Made by a program: the position numbers and the translations under genes. Source: Pirellulaceae bacterium (GTDB lineage: Bacteria > Planctomycetota > Planctomycetia > Pirellulales > Pirellulaceae). Taken from it: DNA of 64,000 nt. The notes under the pieces were generated by a model. That model saw only the letters and a program-made list of their open reading frames with translations. It did not search any database and was not told where the DNA came from. Below, piece by piece: positions 8,209-16,790 of the stretch (its first letter is position 1; every line of letters begins with the position of its first letter). The stretch is from positions 124,001-188,000 of the forward strand of contig BPJU01000012.1 in assembly GCA_026004775.1 (NCBI GenBank), read 5' to 3'.

Positions 8209-9015
8209 TCACTCGTCCCCGCAGTGCCACTCGACCCGCACCACGTCACCCGCCGCAAGCTGGTAGTCAGCAGCCGCGTTTCCTTGCACCACGGCCACCT
8301 CGAATCGTCCCTGCGACCCGAACAGCCCGACCAGCGTTCCTGCCGGAGCCTCGCCATACGTGCGCACCACCCGGAACGACTGGCCGCCCGGCAACGATCC
8401 TCCCACCAGATGCGCCCGGCGCTGGGCCACCATGGCTTGCGTCAAATCCGTCAACAAATTTCCGAAGTGGTCCACCAACAACACATGAGCCTCTACGAAG
8501 CCGTGGTGCCACTGGGGTCGAGGCCAGGGGAACCGCTGCCAGGTGTTGGTCGGCGAGCCGAGTTCCAACGGTGATACGCCGTTTACCAGGTGCGCCGCCA
8601 CCGGAGCCATGATATCGCGGCCATGAAAGGTACTCGAAACGTCACGGTTCCAATATTCCGGCCTGTCCAGCACCACCACCAGTTCCGGAGGATCACGTTC
8701 CGCCCACAAACTGATTACGCCGTTGTCCGGGCCGACAAACCATTGATCTTTCAAACGGGCTGCCAGCAACCGCCGCTCGGTGCCTACTCCCGGATCCACA
8801 ACCGCCACATGAACCGTTTCCGGCGGAAACCAGAAACACGAGTCATGCAACAGTATTGCAGCTTGACGTACATCTTGCGGGCCGATGTTGTGAGACAGGT
8901 CAACCACGGCTGCCTGAGGCGCCCGCCGCGCCAATACGGCTTTCATTTGCGCCACATAGGGGCTATCCAGTCCGAAGTCGGTCGTGAGAGTAATCCAACG
9001 CCGAGCGGCACTCAT
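8209..9015 (-). CDS. S-adenosyl-L-methionine hydrolase (adenosine-forming), DUF62 family
   Basis: This 268-residue protein belongs to the fold shared by SAM hydrolases and SAM-dependent halogenases. The N-terminal domain shows TLTTDFGLDSPYVAQMKAV, DLSHNIGPQDV and AVVDPGVGTERR, with VGPDNGVIS further on. The C-terminal barrel contains VDHFGNLLTDL and GSQGRFEVAVVQGNAA. Members hydrolyse SAM to adenosine and methionine, or install halides in rare cases. The ATG at 9015 overlaps the stop of gatB as ATGA, so the gene is translationally coupled to the amidotransferase operon. Reaction assignment rests on family. Confidence 0.85.
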   Translation of the reverse strand: MSAARRWITLTTDFGLDSPYVAQMKAVLARRAPQAAVVDLSHNIGPQDVRQAAILLHDSCFWFPPETVHVAVVDPGVGTERRLLAARLKDQWFVGPDNGVISLWAERDPPELVVVLDRPEYWNRDVSSTFHGRDIMAPVAAHLVNGVSPLELGSPTNTWQRFPWPRPQWHHGFVEAHVLLVDHFGNLLTDLTQAMVAQRRAHLVGGSLPGGQSFRVVRTYGEAPAGTLVGLFGSQGRFEVAVVQGNAAADYQLAAGDVVRVEWHCGDE

Positions 9016-10490
9016 TCGCTTTGCTCGATCAATTCCAAACAGATCCGCTGTACTTCTGCCGGATTCACATTGGGATTGCGCTTTTTGGCTTGCCCGACCA
9101 AAGCTCCCACAGCTTGCCGTTTGCCGGCACGCACATCGGCAGCGATGCGAGGATTCGCCTCGACCAATTGCCGGCACAACTCCCGCAACTGGTTGCTGCT
9201 CACGCTCTGGATCCCCAGCGCGGCGATCGCCTGCTCCAGCTTCTCGCCCCGCTGCACCATCCGCTCCAACACTTCCCGAGCGCGACTGGTGATGAGTTGT
9301 CCGTCGCCGACTTGCCGCAACAATTCCGCCAACTCATCCGCCGCCACCGGATATTGCTCGATACCGATATGCCGCTCGTTCAACACCCGCAGCACATCCT
9401 GTTGGATCCAGTTAGCCGCACGGCGTGCGTCGCCGCATTGCCGGGCAACCTGCTCGAAATAAGCCACCACGGCCTTGCCCTGGTTGACCAGCACGTCGCT
9501 GGCGTATGCGTCTAGGCCGTACTGCTGTTCCAGCCGCTTGCGTAGCGCCCCGGGCAACTCCCCCATCTCATCCCGCAGCCGCTCGATCTGGTGAGCCGGG
9601 ATCGTTACTTCCGCCAGGTCCGGATCCGGAAAATAGCGATAATCGCTGGATTCTTCCTTGCGGCGCTGAGCCACCGTCACTTCGGCCTGGTCATCCCAGC
9701 CGCGTGTTTGTTTGGGCGCATTTTCCTTGGTAAGACCTGTGGCCTGCCATTCTACATATTGCCGCTCCGCCTCATACTGCAATGCCCGCTCTACCGCCCG
9801 AAAACTATTCATATTTTTCACTTCCACGATCGGCGTGGCTACCATACCAGACGCAGTCGGGATGTGAATATTGATATTGGCATCGACCCGCAAACTACCT
9901 TCCTGCATGTTGCAGTCGGAAACTTCCAAGTATAAGAGCAACAATTTGAGTTCGCTCAGGAACGTCTTGGCTTCCAGAGGCGAACGGATATCCGGCTCGG
10001 TGACAATTTCCAACAACGGTGTTCCGGCGCGATTCAGATCGATCCGGCTATCGGCAACGCCTGCCGCTTCATCGTGCAGACTCTTTCCCGCATCTTCTTC
10101 CAAATGTGCCCGTCGGATACGAATCGGCTTCGGGGCGAATCGGCCTGCCGGATCCGCGATCTCCAGATAGCCATTTGTGGCAAGAGGCAGGTCGTATTGG
10201 CTGATTTGATAGCCTTTGGGCAGATCCGGATAAAAGTAGTTTTTTCGATCCCATTTGGTGCGGGGAGGGATCCGGCACTGGAGCGCCACAGCCGTGCGCA
10301 GTGCCAGCTCGAACGCCCGCCGATTCATCACCGGCAAGGCGCCCGGCAGTCCCAGGCATACGGGGCAGGTCTGGGTGTTGGGGGGAGCTCCGAAGGTGGT
10401 CGGGCAGCGGCAGAACAGTTTGGTGCGTGTCAGGAGCTGCACGTGTACTTCCAGACCGATCACGATCGTATAGGGTACCGCCTGGCTCAC
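9012..10490 (-). CDS. gatB: Aspartyl/glutamyl-tRNA amidotransferase subunit B
   Basis: GatB recognises misacylated Glu-tRNA(Gln) or Asp-tRNA(Asn) and, with GatA and GatC, amidates it. The family opening IGLEVHVQL is at the N-terminus, followed by the zinc-site cysteines (FCRC and TCPVCLGLPG), DRKNYFYPDLPKGYQISQ and DYRYFPDPDL. The C-terminal tail domain (GKRQAVGALVGQAKKRN) is intact. The GTG at 10490 overlaps the gatA stop as GTGA and has GGAGG eight bases upstream, so upstream starts are rejected. The 492-residue length is normal. Its presence implies that this organism makes Gln-tRNA and/or Asn-tRNA indirectly. Confidence 0.96.
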   Translation of the reverse strand: MSQAVPYTIVIGLEVHVQLLTRTKLFCRCPTTFGAPPNTQTCPVCLGLPGALPVMNRRAFELALRTAVALQCRIPPRTKWDRKNYFYPDLPKGYQISQYDLPLATNGYLEIADPAGRFAPKPIRIRRAHLEEDAGKSLHDEAAGVADSRIDLNRAGTPLLEIVTEPDIRSPLEAKTFLSELKLLLLYLEVSDCNMQEGSLRVDANINIHIPTASGMVATPIVEVKNMNSFRAVERALQYEAERQYVEWQATGLTKENAPKQTRGWDDQAEVTVAQRRKEESSDYRYFPDPDLAEVTIPAHQIERLRDEMGELPGALRKRLEQQYGLDAYASDVLVNQGKAVVAYFEQVARQCGDARRAANWIQQDVLRVLNERHIGIEQYPVAADELAELLRQVGDGQLITSRAREVLERMVQRGEKLEQAIAALGIQSVSSNQLRELCRQLVEANPRIAADVRAGKRQAVGALVGQAKKRNPNVNPAEVQRICLELIEQSE

Positions 10491-11983
10491 AATGCCGGCC
10501 TCCGCTTGTGCCAATCGGTTCGCTGCTGGAATTGGTGAGCCAATTGCAGCAGCCGTTTTTCGCGAAACCATGGCGCCTGTAGTTGCAGGCCGATCGGCAA
10601 ACCATTTTCATCGAACCCGCACGGCAAAGACAAAGCCGGCACTCCCGCCAGATTCGCCCCCACCGTAAACAGATCTTCCAGATACATGGCCAGCGGATCG
10701 GCCAGCTTTTCGCCGAAGCGGAAGGCGGTTGAGGGGGTTGTCGGGCCGGCCAGCACATCCACCCGCTCGAACGCCCGCTCGTAGTCGGCTCGGATCAGCC
10801 GCCGCACCCGCAGCGCTTTTACGTAATAGCGATCTTGATAGCCGGCACTGAGGGCGAACGTGCCGAGCATAATCCGCCGTTTGACTTCCAGGCCGAACCC
10901 CTGGCTGCGACTTGCCCGATAGACCCGCACCAAACGCGAGGCATCTTGCCGGCCCTCGTTACCGTCACCCGCCGGCAGGCTTTCGTCGCATCGCAAACCG
11001 TAGTGCATGCCGTCGTATCGAGCCAGATTGCTGGACGCTTCGCAGGGCGCCACCAGGTAATAGGCGGCGATGGCATAGGGCGAGTGCGGCATCGTCACCT
11101 CCACCAACTCGGCACCCATCTGGGCCAGCACGTCCAGTGCTTGGCGAACGGCCCCGGCGATCGAAGGCGACAATCCCGATTCGAAATGTTCCCGAATCAC
11201 CCCTATCCGCAGCCGGCCAAGCGGAGCATCCAACCCTTGATGGTAAGCTTCAGCCGCAACGGGAGCCGACGTCGAGTCGCGGGGATCGTGCCCTGCCAGC
11301 ACCGACAACAACAACGCCACATCTTCGGCAGTTCGGGCCATCGGTCCTACCTGGTCCAAACTACTGGCGTAGGCCACCAGGCCATAGCGGCTGACACGAC
11401 CGTAGGTCGGTTTCAGGCCGACGACGCCGCAGAAGGCGGCCGGCTGGCGGATGGAACCTCCGGTGTCCGTTCCTACCGATAACGGCACTTGGCCGGCCGC
11501 CAGACAGGCAGCCGCGCCGCCGCTGGAGCCGCCCGGCACTCGCGACAAGTCCCACGGGTTACGGGTGGGAAAGAAGGCCGAGTTCTCGGTGGAGCTGCCC
11601 ATGGCGAACTCGTCCAGGTTGGTCTTGCCGACCAACACGGCGCCGGCCGCCCGCAGCCGCTCGATCACCGTCGCATCATACGGCGGGCGGAACTCGGCCA
11701 ACATCCGCGAACCACACGTGGTCGGTTCCCCCCGCACGCACAGCACGTCCTTCACGGCAATGGGCAAACCGGCCAACAAACCGAGTTCTTCGCCACGCCG
11801 CCGCCGTTCGTCAATCGATCGGGCCTCGACCCGTGCCTGCTCGGGCCGCAAATGAAGAAACGCCCGCACCCTGCTGTCCGTTCGCTCGATCGCCTGGAAA
11901 GCCGCATCGACAAGCTCCACCGCACTGACACGGCCTTCGGCCAACCAGCGCAACCATTCGATGGCCGAGCGCTCCTGCCACAC
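10487..11983 (-). CDS. gatA: Aspartyl/glutamyl-tRNA amidotransferase subunit A
   Basis: GatA is the amidase that releases ammonia from glutamine for the GatCAB complex. The Lys-Ser-Ser triad is visible: the lysine in AVKDVLCVRG, the cis-serine in VGTDTGGSIRQPA and the nucleophile within the same loop, preceded by the signature GGSSGGAAA. VGLKPTYGRVSRYGL follows, as in all GatA. The GTG at 11983 is chosen for AGGAG seven bases upstream; a GTG at 12037 would add 18 residues with no ribosome site. It gives 498 residues. It sits between gatC and gatB with coupled translation into gatB. Confidence 0.96.
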   Translation of the reverse strand: MWQERSAIEWLRWLAEGRVSAVELVDAAFQAIERTDSRVRAFLHLRPEQARVEARSIDERRRRGEELGLLAGLPIAVKDVLCVRGEPTTCGSRMLAEFRPPYDATVIERLRAAGAVLVGKTNLDEFAMGSSTENSAFFPTRNPWDLSRVPGGSSGGAAACLAAGQVPLSVGTDTGGSIRQPAAFCGVVGLKPTYGRVSRYGLVAYASSLDQVGPMARTAEDVALLLSVLAGHDPRDSTSAPVAAEAYHQGLDAPLGRLRIGVIREHFESGLSPSIAGAVRQALDVLAQMGAELVEVTMPHSPYAIAAYYLVAPCEASSNLARYDGMHYGLRCDESLPAGDGNEGRQDASRLVRVYRASRSQGFGLEVKRRIMLGTFALSAGYQDRYYVKALRVRRLIRADYERAFERVDVLAGPTTPSTAFRFGEKLADPLAMYLEDLFTVGANLAGVPALSLPCGFDENGLPIGLQLQAPWFREKRLLQLAHQFQQRTDWHKRRPAL

Positions 11984-12057
11984 CGCCCTGCTCCTGTGAG
12001 GAAACCGACCGAACTCAATACGCGGCAGTTCCGGCACAACGACTCAGAAGGGCACGC

Positions 12058-12348
12058 TCAAAGCACCGCCGGCACAAGAAAGAACTCACCATCCTTTTTG
12101 GGAGCGTTGGCCAACGCCTCTTGTCGCTCAAGACACGGCCCGGGAACATCGTCGGCAAAGACATCGGTAAGGTCCAGAGCATGCGCCATGGGTTGAACAC
12201 TCTCGGTGTCCAGCTCGTCCAGACGCTCCACATACGCGAGAATCTCGGCCAGATCCGACGCCAGACGCTGGATCAGTTGGTCGTCCAGCTCCAGCCGAGC
12301 CAGTTCGGCGATGTGCCGCACCAACGCGGGATTGATTTCTACCGGCAC
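12058..12348 (-). CDS. gatC: Aspartyl/glutamyl-tRNA amidotransferase subunit C
   Basis: GatC is the small belt subunit that stabilises GatA-GatB. This 96-residue protein has the family helix pattern VRHIAELARLELDD, then ILAYVERLDELDTE and the C-terminal FLVPAVL, like the usual FxVPxVL ending. The GTG at 12348 has GGAAGGA seven bases upstream. It is the first gene of the gatCAB operon; the gap to gatA is 74 bases. Confidence 0.95.
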   Translation of the reverse strand: MPVEINPALVRHIAELARLELDDQLIQRLASDLAEILAYVERLDELDTESVQPMAHALDLTDVFADDVPGPCLERQEALANAPKKDGEFFLVPAVL

Positions 12349-12394
12349 GTTGCAATCCTTCCATCCGCCGTGGGCCGGGCCACCTGAGGCCAAC

Positions 12395-12682
12395 TTAACC
12401 GGCCGGCGCCGAGCGCGCCGCTACCGGTTCCAGGCTGAACGGTTTGCGGCGGACCGCTTTCTGAACCGCCCCGCTTCTCAGGCATTGCGTGCAGACACGC
12501 ATCGTCTTGGTGGCGCCGCTGGCCGTCGTGACCTTCATCCGCTGCAAATTCGGGCGGAACTTCCGGCGGGAAATACCGGTCACCTTCTTGCCAACCCCGC
12601 CCAAATATTTGGCTTTGCCCCTTGTCTGAATTTGATTGCCCATTTGGGGCGTCTTGCCACAAATCTCGCAATGCTGAGCCAT
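12395..12682 (-). CDS. rpmB: Ribosomal protein bL28
   Basis: The 95-residue protein begins MAQHCEICGK and contains NLQRMKV and VCTQCLRSG. The two CxxC pairs form the zinc-ribbon (C+) type of L28. The ATG at 12682 is preceded by GGAGAT. A longer upstream frame adds 30 unrelated residues and is rejected. The C-terminus is extended by roughly 15-20 residues (FSLEPVAARSAPAG) compared with the usual protein. The gene precedes gatC by 46 bases on the same strand and could be co-transcribed with it. Confidence 0.95.
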   Translation of the reverse strand: MAQHCEICGKTPQMGNQIQTRGKAKYLGGVGKKVTGISRRKFRPNLQRMKVTTASGATKTMRVCTQCLRSGAVQKAVRRKPFSLEPVAARSAPAG

Positions 12683-12816
12683 GATGGGATCTCCACACGC
12701 CACGCAGGGCTGTACCTGCTTGTCGCACGAACTGTCCGATTGTCGGTCCTGTTGAACAGCTGACCCGGCCACACGCCCCCAATCCTAAGGACAGACGGCC
12801 GGTAGCCGAAACCTTA

Positions 12817-12844
12817 ATAATATCAGTTGGCCGGTTTTGCTCAA
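12817..12844 (-). promoter_or_regulatory. Sigma70-type promoter for rpmB
   Basis: On the minus strand TTGAGC (12844-12839) is followed after 16 bases by TATTAT (12822-12817). The -35 box matches consensus at four of six positions and the -10 box at five of six. Transcription would start near 12810. Confidence 0.5.
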
Positions 12845-12966
12845 GGTCCGAATCGGGCTTTATCACCATCGGGCGGGTTGACGGGGGTGGCCTGTACCCG
12901 CGTGTCGTTGTGTGGTGTGTGGTCTGCGGGGGTACGTGGTTACCTGAATGTATGATCCGGGCGGCC

Positions 12967-12996
12967 TTGTCGTCTTAAGTCGAACCGGTGTATCAT
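12967..12996 (+). promoter_or_regulatory. Possible sigma70-type promoter for rpmE
   Basis: TTGTCG (12967-12972), an 18-base spacer, then TATCAT (12991-12996). The alternative -10 CATAAT overlaps it. Transcription would start near 13003, leaving a leader of about 60 bases before rpmE. Confidence 0.4.
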
Positions 12997-13060
12997 AATA
13001 GCTTGCGAAATTTGCTCGCTAACCAACCTTGGGTAAGCCCCACAACGGAGGTCATCCAAC

Positions 13061-13309
13061 ATGAAAGAAGGAATCCACCCCCCGTACTACGAAACGGTGG
13101 TCCGCTGCGGGTGCGGCGAAACATTCGTTACCCGCAGTACGCGAAAAGAGCTGAAAGTGGACATTTGTAGCTCGTGCCACCCGTTCTACACCGGCAAGCT
13201 GAAATACGTCGACACGGCCGGCCGGATCGAGAAGTTCCAAAGCAAGTTCGGCTCGACCGCCATCGCCAGCCTCCAGCCGAAAAAGGCCAAGAAGAAAAAA
13301 TCGAGCTAG
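13061..13309 (+). CDS. rpmE: Ribosomal protein bL31 (zinc-binding type)
   Basis: The 82-residue protein opens [11 protein letters not shown], as L31 does. Cys16, Cys18, Cys37 and Cys40 (CGC and CSSCH) are the zinc ligands of the C+ form. FYTGK is also conserved. The C-terminal tail is lysine-rich (KKAKKKKSS). GGAGG lies ten bases before the ATG. A terminator-like hairpin follows at 13327. In many bacteria the C+ form is replaced by a zinc-free paralog under zinc limitation; no paralog is in this window. Confidence 0.96.
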   Translation: MKEGIHPPYYETVVRCGCGETFVTRSTRKELKVDICSSCHPFYTGKLKYVDTAGRIEKFQSKFGSTAIASLQPKKAKKKKSS

Positions 13310-13326
13310 CTGGTGCAAACTGCGGG

Positions 13327-13368
13327 GCGTCGTGCTGGCCGGATACGGGCGTGCACGGCGCTCTTTTT
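13327..13368 (+). terminator. Rho-independent terminator after rpmE
   Basis: GCGTCGTGC (13327-13335) pairs with GCACGGCGC (13353-13361) over nine positions with one G-T wobble, and TCTTTTT follows. It would separate rpmE from prfA transcription, although prfA starts only 25 bases later, so read-through or a promoter inside it must serve prfA. Confidence 0.55.
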
Positions 13369-13393
13369 CTAGGTCCGTAGCGGATCGACGAGC

Positions 13394-14491
13394 ATGTCCG
13401 CGAGTGTTTCCTTGCGCGAGGAATTGGATCAGAAGCTGGCCCGTTTCGAAGAACTCGAACGGCAAATGCAGGATCCTGCCGTTCTGGCCGACTCGACGCG
13501 TGTCGGGGCACTGATGCGTGAGCACGGTGCACTGGCCCGCGTGGCGCTCAAGTACCGCGCTTTTAAGAAAGTCAACCAGGAACTGGCCGAACTAGCCGAA
13601 ATGGCTCGCAGTCATGATGCCGAAGAGCGAGCCTTGGCCGAGGAGGAGATCGACAGGCTGCGTGCCGAACGAGAAAAGCTGTGGGATGATCTGCTGACGC
13701 TCACCGCCGGCGGGGAAGACGCCAATCGCACCCGATGCGTGCTGGAAATCCGCGCAGGTACCGGAGGCGAAGAAGCCGCTCTGTTCGTCCGTGACCTTTT
13801 CGAAATGTACAAGAAGCACGCGGAACGCAAAGGCTGGAAAGTCGAGATCCTCGATACCAGCCCCACCGAACTGGGCGGTTTCAAAGAGGTGATCATGGCT
13901 ATCGAGGGCGAAGGCGTCTATCGCGAACTTCGTTACGAAAGCGGCGGCCATCGCGTCCAGCGCGTACCAGAAACCGAAGCCAAAGGGCGTATCCACACGT
14001 CAGCCGCCACCGTGGCGGTGCTGCCCGAACCGGAAGACGTCGAAATCGAACTGAAGCCGGAAGATTACCGAAAAGACATCTTCTGCGCCAGCGGCCCCGG
14101 CGGTCAGCATGTCAACAAGACCGCCTCGGCCGTACGTCTGACCCACTACGCCACGGGAATCGTCGTCTCGATCCAGGACGAAAAAAGCCAGCACAAGAAT
14201 TTGGCCAAGGCACTGCGTGTGCTGAAGTCGCGTTTGTACGAGTACTATCGCAGCCAGGAGGAGGCAAAGCGGGCCGAGGAGCGGCGTAGCATGGTCGGCA
14301 GTGGGGACCGCAGCCAGCGCATCCGCACCTATAACTTCCCGGAAAACCGCGTCACCGACCACCGCGTCCCCGGCCTGACACTCTATAAGCTGGATCAAAT
14401 ACTGGCCGGCGACTTGCAACCCATTACCGACGCCCTGATCGAATACGATCGCCAGATGCTGCGCGATCAAATGGGCAGCGACTTGGATTAA
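13394..14491 (+). CDS. prfA: Peptide chain release factor 1
   Basis: RF1 reads UAA and UAG and triggers peptide release. The 365-residue protein has an N-terminal helical domain, [20 protein letters not shown], the [10 protein letters not shown] segment and the catalytic GGQ loop in [49 protein letters not shown] and the end of the protein follow the RF1 pattern rather than RF2; no programmed frameshift is present. The glutamine of GGQ is the substrate for the PrmC methylase encoded next door, 21 bases downstream, a common pairing. Confidence 0.97.
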   Translation: MSASVSLREELDQKLARFEELERQMQDPAVLADSTRVGALMREHGALARVALKYRAFKKVNQELAELAEMARSHDAEERALAEEEIDRLRAEREKLWDDLLTLTAGGEDANRTRCVLEIRAGTGGEEAALFVRDLFEMYKKHAERKGWKVEILDTSPTELGGFKEVIMAIEGEGVYRELRYESGGHRVQRVPETEAKGRIHTSAATVAVLPEPEDVEIELKPEDYRKDIFCASGPGGQHVNKTASAVRLTHYATGIVVSIQDEKSQHKNLAKALRVLKSRLYEYYRSQEEAKRAEERRSMVGSGDRSQRIRTYNFPENRVTDHRVPGLTLYKLDQILAGDLQPITDALIEYDRQMLRDQMGSDLD

Positions 14492-14512
14492 AGACGATGT
14501 GGGGTCCGACGG

Positions 14513-15511
14513 ATGAGCGGGACACCCGAAGTTTGGACCGTAGGACGTCTGTTGGCCTGGACAAGCGACTACTTGGCCCGCCACGGTTCGCCCACGCCTC
14601 GCCTGGATGCCGAATTGCTGTTGGCCCATGTGCGACAATGCCCGCGGATCGGCCTCTACACGCACTTTGGTGAAGAAGTCGCTACCGAACAACGAGAAGC
14701 ATTCAAAGAACTGATTCGACGGCGGGCTCGCGGTGAACCCGTCGCCTACCTGACGGGCCACAAAGAGTTTTATTCGCTGTCGTTCGAAGTGACCCCCGAC
14801 GTGCTGGTGCCTCGTCCGGAAACCGAAGGTGTTCTGGAAGCGGTGCTCGACCGGGCTCGTCCCATGCTCCAGCACCAGCCGCAGCTTGCGCTGGCCGACG
14901 TGGGAACCGGCAGCGGCATATTGGCTGTCTGCGCCGCGCGCTTCTTGCCCAACGTTCACGTGACGGCGATCGACGTATCGGCCGAGGCGATTGCGGTGGC
15001 CCAGCGCAACGCCCAGCGGCACCAGGTAGCCGACCGCATCGATTTCCGCGTTGGGGATCTGTTGCAATGCCTCCCGCCCGAGACACGGTTCGACATCGTG
15101 ATGAGCAATCCGCCGTATGTAGCCGAGCACGAATTCGAGACGCTGCCACCGGACGTGCGCTGCTTTGAACCACGACGCGCACTGGTGGCCGGGCCGACCG
15201 GCATGGAAATCATCCAGCGGTTGGTTGAGCAAAGCCCGTGCTACCTGCGACCAGGCGGATGGCTGGTGATGGAAATCAGCCCCATGCTGGACGACTCGGT
15301 ACGAAGACTGTTCTGCGAGAATGCCGGTTGGCGGCATCTCGAGGTGCTGCCGGATTTGGCCGGCCACGCGCGCGTCGTTGCCGCTCAATACCTGCCGGCC
15401 GCATCCGCCGCCGCATCCGATTCGGATCCCGTTATGCCGGAAACCTCGGAAAACGACCGACCCGAGTCCAAGGTTGCCGAGGCCGAAGACTCGGATCGAG
15501 CCGAAACCTGA
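14513..15511 (+). CDS. prmC: Release factor glutamine methyltransferase with C-terminal extension
   Basis: PrmC methylates the GGQ glutamine of RF1 and RF2 using SAM. The N-terminal helical domain (about 1-75) is followed by VPRPETEGVLEAVL, the SAM-binding loop ADVGTGSGILAV and the catalytic NPPYV. Normal PrmC ends near RVVAAQYL, about residue 290. Here an acidic, Ser/Ala/Glu-rich tail of about 40 residues continues. This tail is exactly the part that overlaps the convergent GGDEF gene, so it may have arisen by stop-codon loss or be constrained by the opposite strand. The core assignment is firm. Confidence 0.95.
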   Translation: MSGTPEVWTVGRLLAWTSDYLARHGSPTPRLDAELLLAHVRQCPRIGLYTHFGEEVATEQREAFKELIRRRARGEPVAYLTGHKEFYSLSFEVTPDVLVPRPETEGVLEAVLDRARPMLQHQPQLALADVGTGSGILAVCAARFLPNVHVTAIDVSAEAIAVAQRNAQRHQVADRIDFRVGDLLQCLPPETRFDIVMSNPPYVAEHEFETLPPDVRCFEPRRALVAGPTGMEIIQRLVEQSPCYLRPGGWLVMEISPMLDDSVRRLFCENAGWRHLEVLPDLAGHARVVAAQYLPAASAAASDSDPVMPETSENDRPESKVAEAEDSDRAET

Positions 15512-16737
15512 ACCACATGCCCCTTTACCCCGAGAGGCTCGGCGGGGACCAGGCGAGGCTCTTCGTCCTGGAACAGACACGTTCGGTTTCTTCCTTTGCG
15601 GCGAACCTCCTCCAGCGCCACGCGGAGTCTCGCTTCGACCTCGGCCAGCGACTCTCCGCGACGCCAGGCCGCCACCGCACAACTGATCGTGACTTCGTAG
15701 GGGGTGTCCCCCAGATTGAACGAACTGGCCTCGACCGTTTGCCGCAGCCGTTCTGCTACTCGCCCCGCACTGGCCAAGTCCGTGCCACCCAGGATCACCA
15801 AGAAGGTCGCTCCGCCCAGCCGTCCCATGCGATCGAAACCGCGTTCCGAACGCAATTGCTGCGCGGCGAATTCACTCAAAGCGTTCACGAACTGCTCACC
15901 CAAGTACAGACCTTTTTGCTGTTGCATGCGGCGAAAGCGGTCCACGTCAAACAGCACCAATGAAACCGGCCTGTCGGCCGACACCGCATCCCAAAAACCC
16001 GCCGCTTCCCGCTCCAATCCCAGCCGATTCCACAACTGGGTGTGCCGCTCATGTAACAGATCCTCGTCCAGCCCGCTCCATCGTCCGCTCTGCCGGTAAT
16101 AATCCGCCAGCCAGCGTTGCATCACGTCCCGCAGTGTGTGTAACAGTTCCGAAACGGCGACAATGCAGTCGCGAGTCTCTTCGGTGTGTGCCCAGGGTCG
16201 CTCTTGATATCCCTGCGAAAAGTACCGGGCCACGTCGCACAATTGGCGAGCGACATCCGACCACAATTCGCCCATCCCGGCCACCTCTTTATCCGACCCG
16301 TCCCGCGGCAGACGCTGGGCAATGGCAGCCCCGTCCTGGAGCATATGCACGATCTCGGAAGCGAGTTCCAACACCCGCAGCAAATACCCCTCGCTTCCGG
16401 ACGATGTTCCGGGCTGCGCCAACTGTTGATCCAGCTCCAGCAGTTTTTCCAAGGCGCCGGTTGTCGAAAAGAGCACCGTCCACGCCAGCCGTTCCGAGGG
16501 CGGGCCGTTTTGCCGGACACGACCACCCAGCCGCGTCCAGCTTTGCATAAACTGATCCACGACGTGATAAGGCGCTGTGTGCTCCAGCTCCTGGCCCTTC
16601 CCATCGCCGGATGGGGAGAGATTGTGTTGTTCAATCCGAGCCAAACGTTTTTGATACCAAACGGCCCACAGCCACCCAACAGCGATATTGAGTGCGGCAG
16701 TCAGACAAACGAACAATATCAGGTGTGAGCCGCTCAT
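15385..16737 (-). CDS. Membrane-anchored degenerate GGDEF protein with intact I-site
   Basis: The 450-residue protein has one N-terminal membrane segment (6-26), a helical region of unknown type (50-225) and a GGDEF domain (about 226-390). Residues visible include the metal-site aspartate in LFDVDRFRRMQ (Asp264). The catalytic signature is GGATF at 308-312 instead of GGDEF, which removes the two acidic residues needed for synthesis. The inhibitory RxxD motif, RGFD at 299-302, lies five residues before it, exactly the I-site spacing. A c-di-GMP receptor rather than a cyclase is therefore likely. The C-terminal 60 residues are Ser/Ala-rich and overlap prmC by 127 bases tail to tail. The nearest same-strand gene upstream is galE, 53 bases away. 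Confidence 0.85.
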   Translation of the reverse strand: MSGSHLILFVCLTAALNIAVGWLWAVWYQKRLARIEQHNLSPSGDGKGQELEHTAPYHVVDQFMQSWTRLGGRVRQNGPPSERLAWTVLFSTTGALEKLLELDQQLAQPGTSSGSEGYLLRVLELASEIVHMLQDGAAIAQRLPRDGSDKEVAGMGELWSDVARQLCDVARYFSQGYQERPWAHTEETRDCIVAVSELLHTLRDVMQRWLADYYRQSGRWSGLDEDLLHERHTQLWNRLGLEREAAGFWDAVSADRPVSLVLFDVDRFRRMQQQKGLYLGEQFVNALSEFAAQQLRSERGFDRMGRLGGATFLVILGGTDLASAGRVAERLRQTVEASSFNLGDTPYEVTISCAVAAWRRGESLAEVEARLRVALEEVRRKGRNRTCLFQDEEPRLVPAEPLGVKGHVVQVSARSESSASATLDSGRSFSEVSGITGSESDAAADAAGRY

Positions 16738-16790
16738 CGATCCGTTTTCCTATCCAGTTTGGCCGGCCGGGTCGTGTTTGGAGTGCCCCT

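Larger units (their letters stand above)
12683..13060. other. Divergent promoter region between rpmB and rpmE
   Basis: The 378 bases hold leaders and promoters of two ribosomal-protein genes reading outward. Candidate promoters are listed separately. No open frame here has a start signal or a recognisable product. The rpmB leader is about 125 bases, long enough for an autoregulatory RNA structure, but I could not identify one. Confidence 0.55.

Noticed and set aside
7581-8612. 343-residue plus-strand frame
   Set aside because: It lies antisense to the SAM-hydrolase region, is proline/arginine-rich and has no recognisable domain.
14000-15682. 560-residue minus-strand frame
   Set aside because: It is the antisense shadow of prfA and prmC, both firmly identified.
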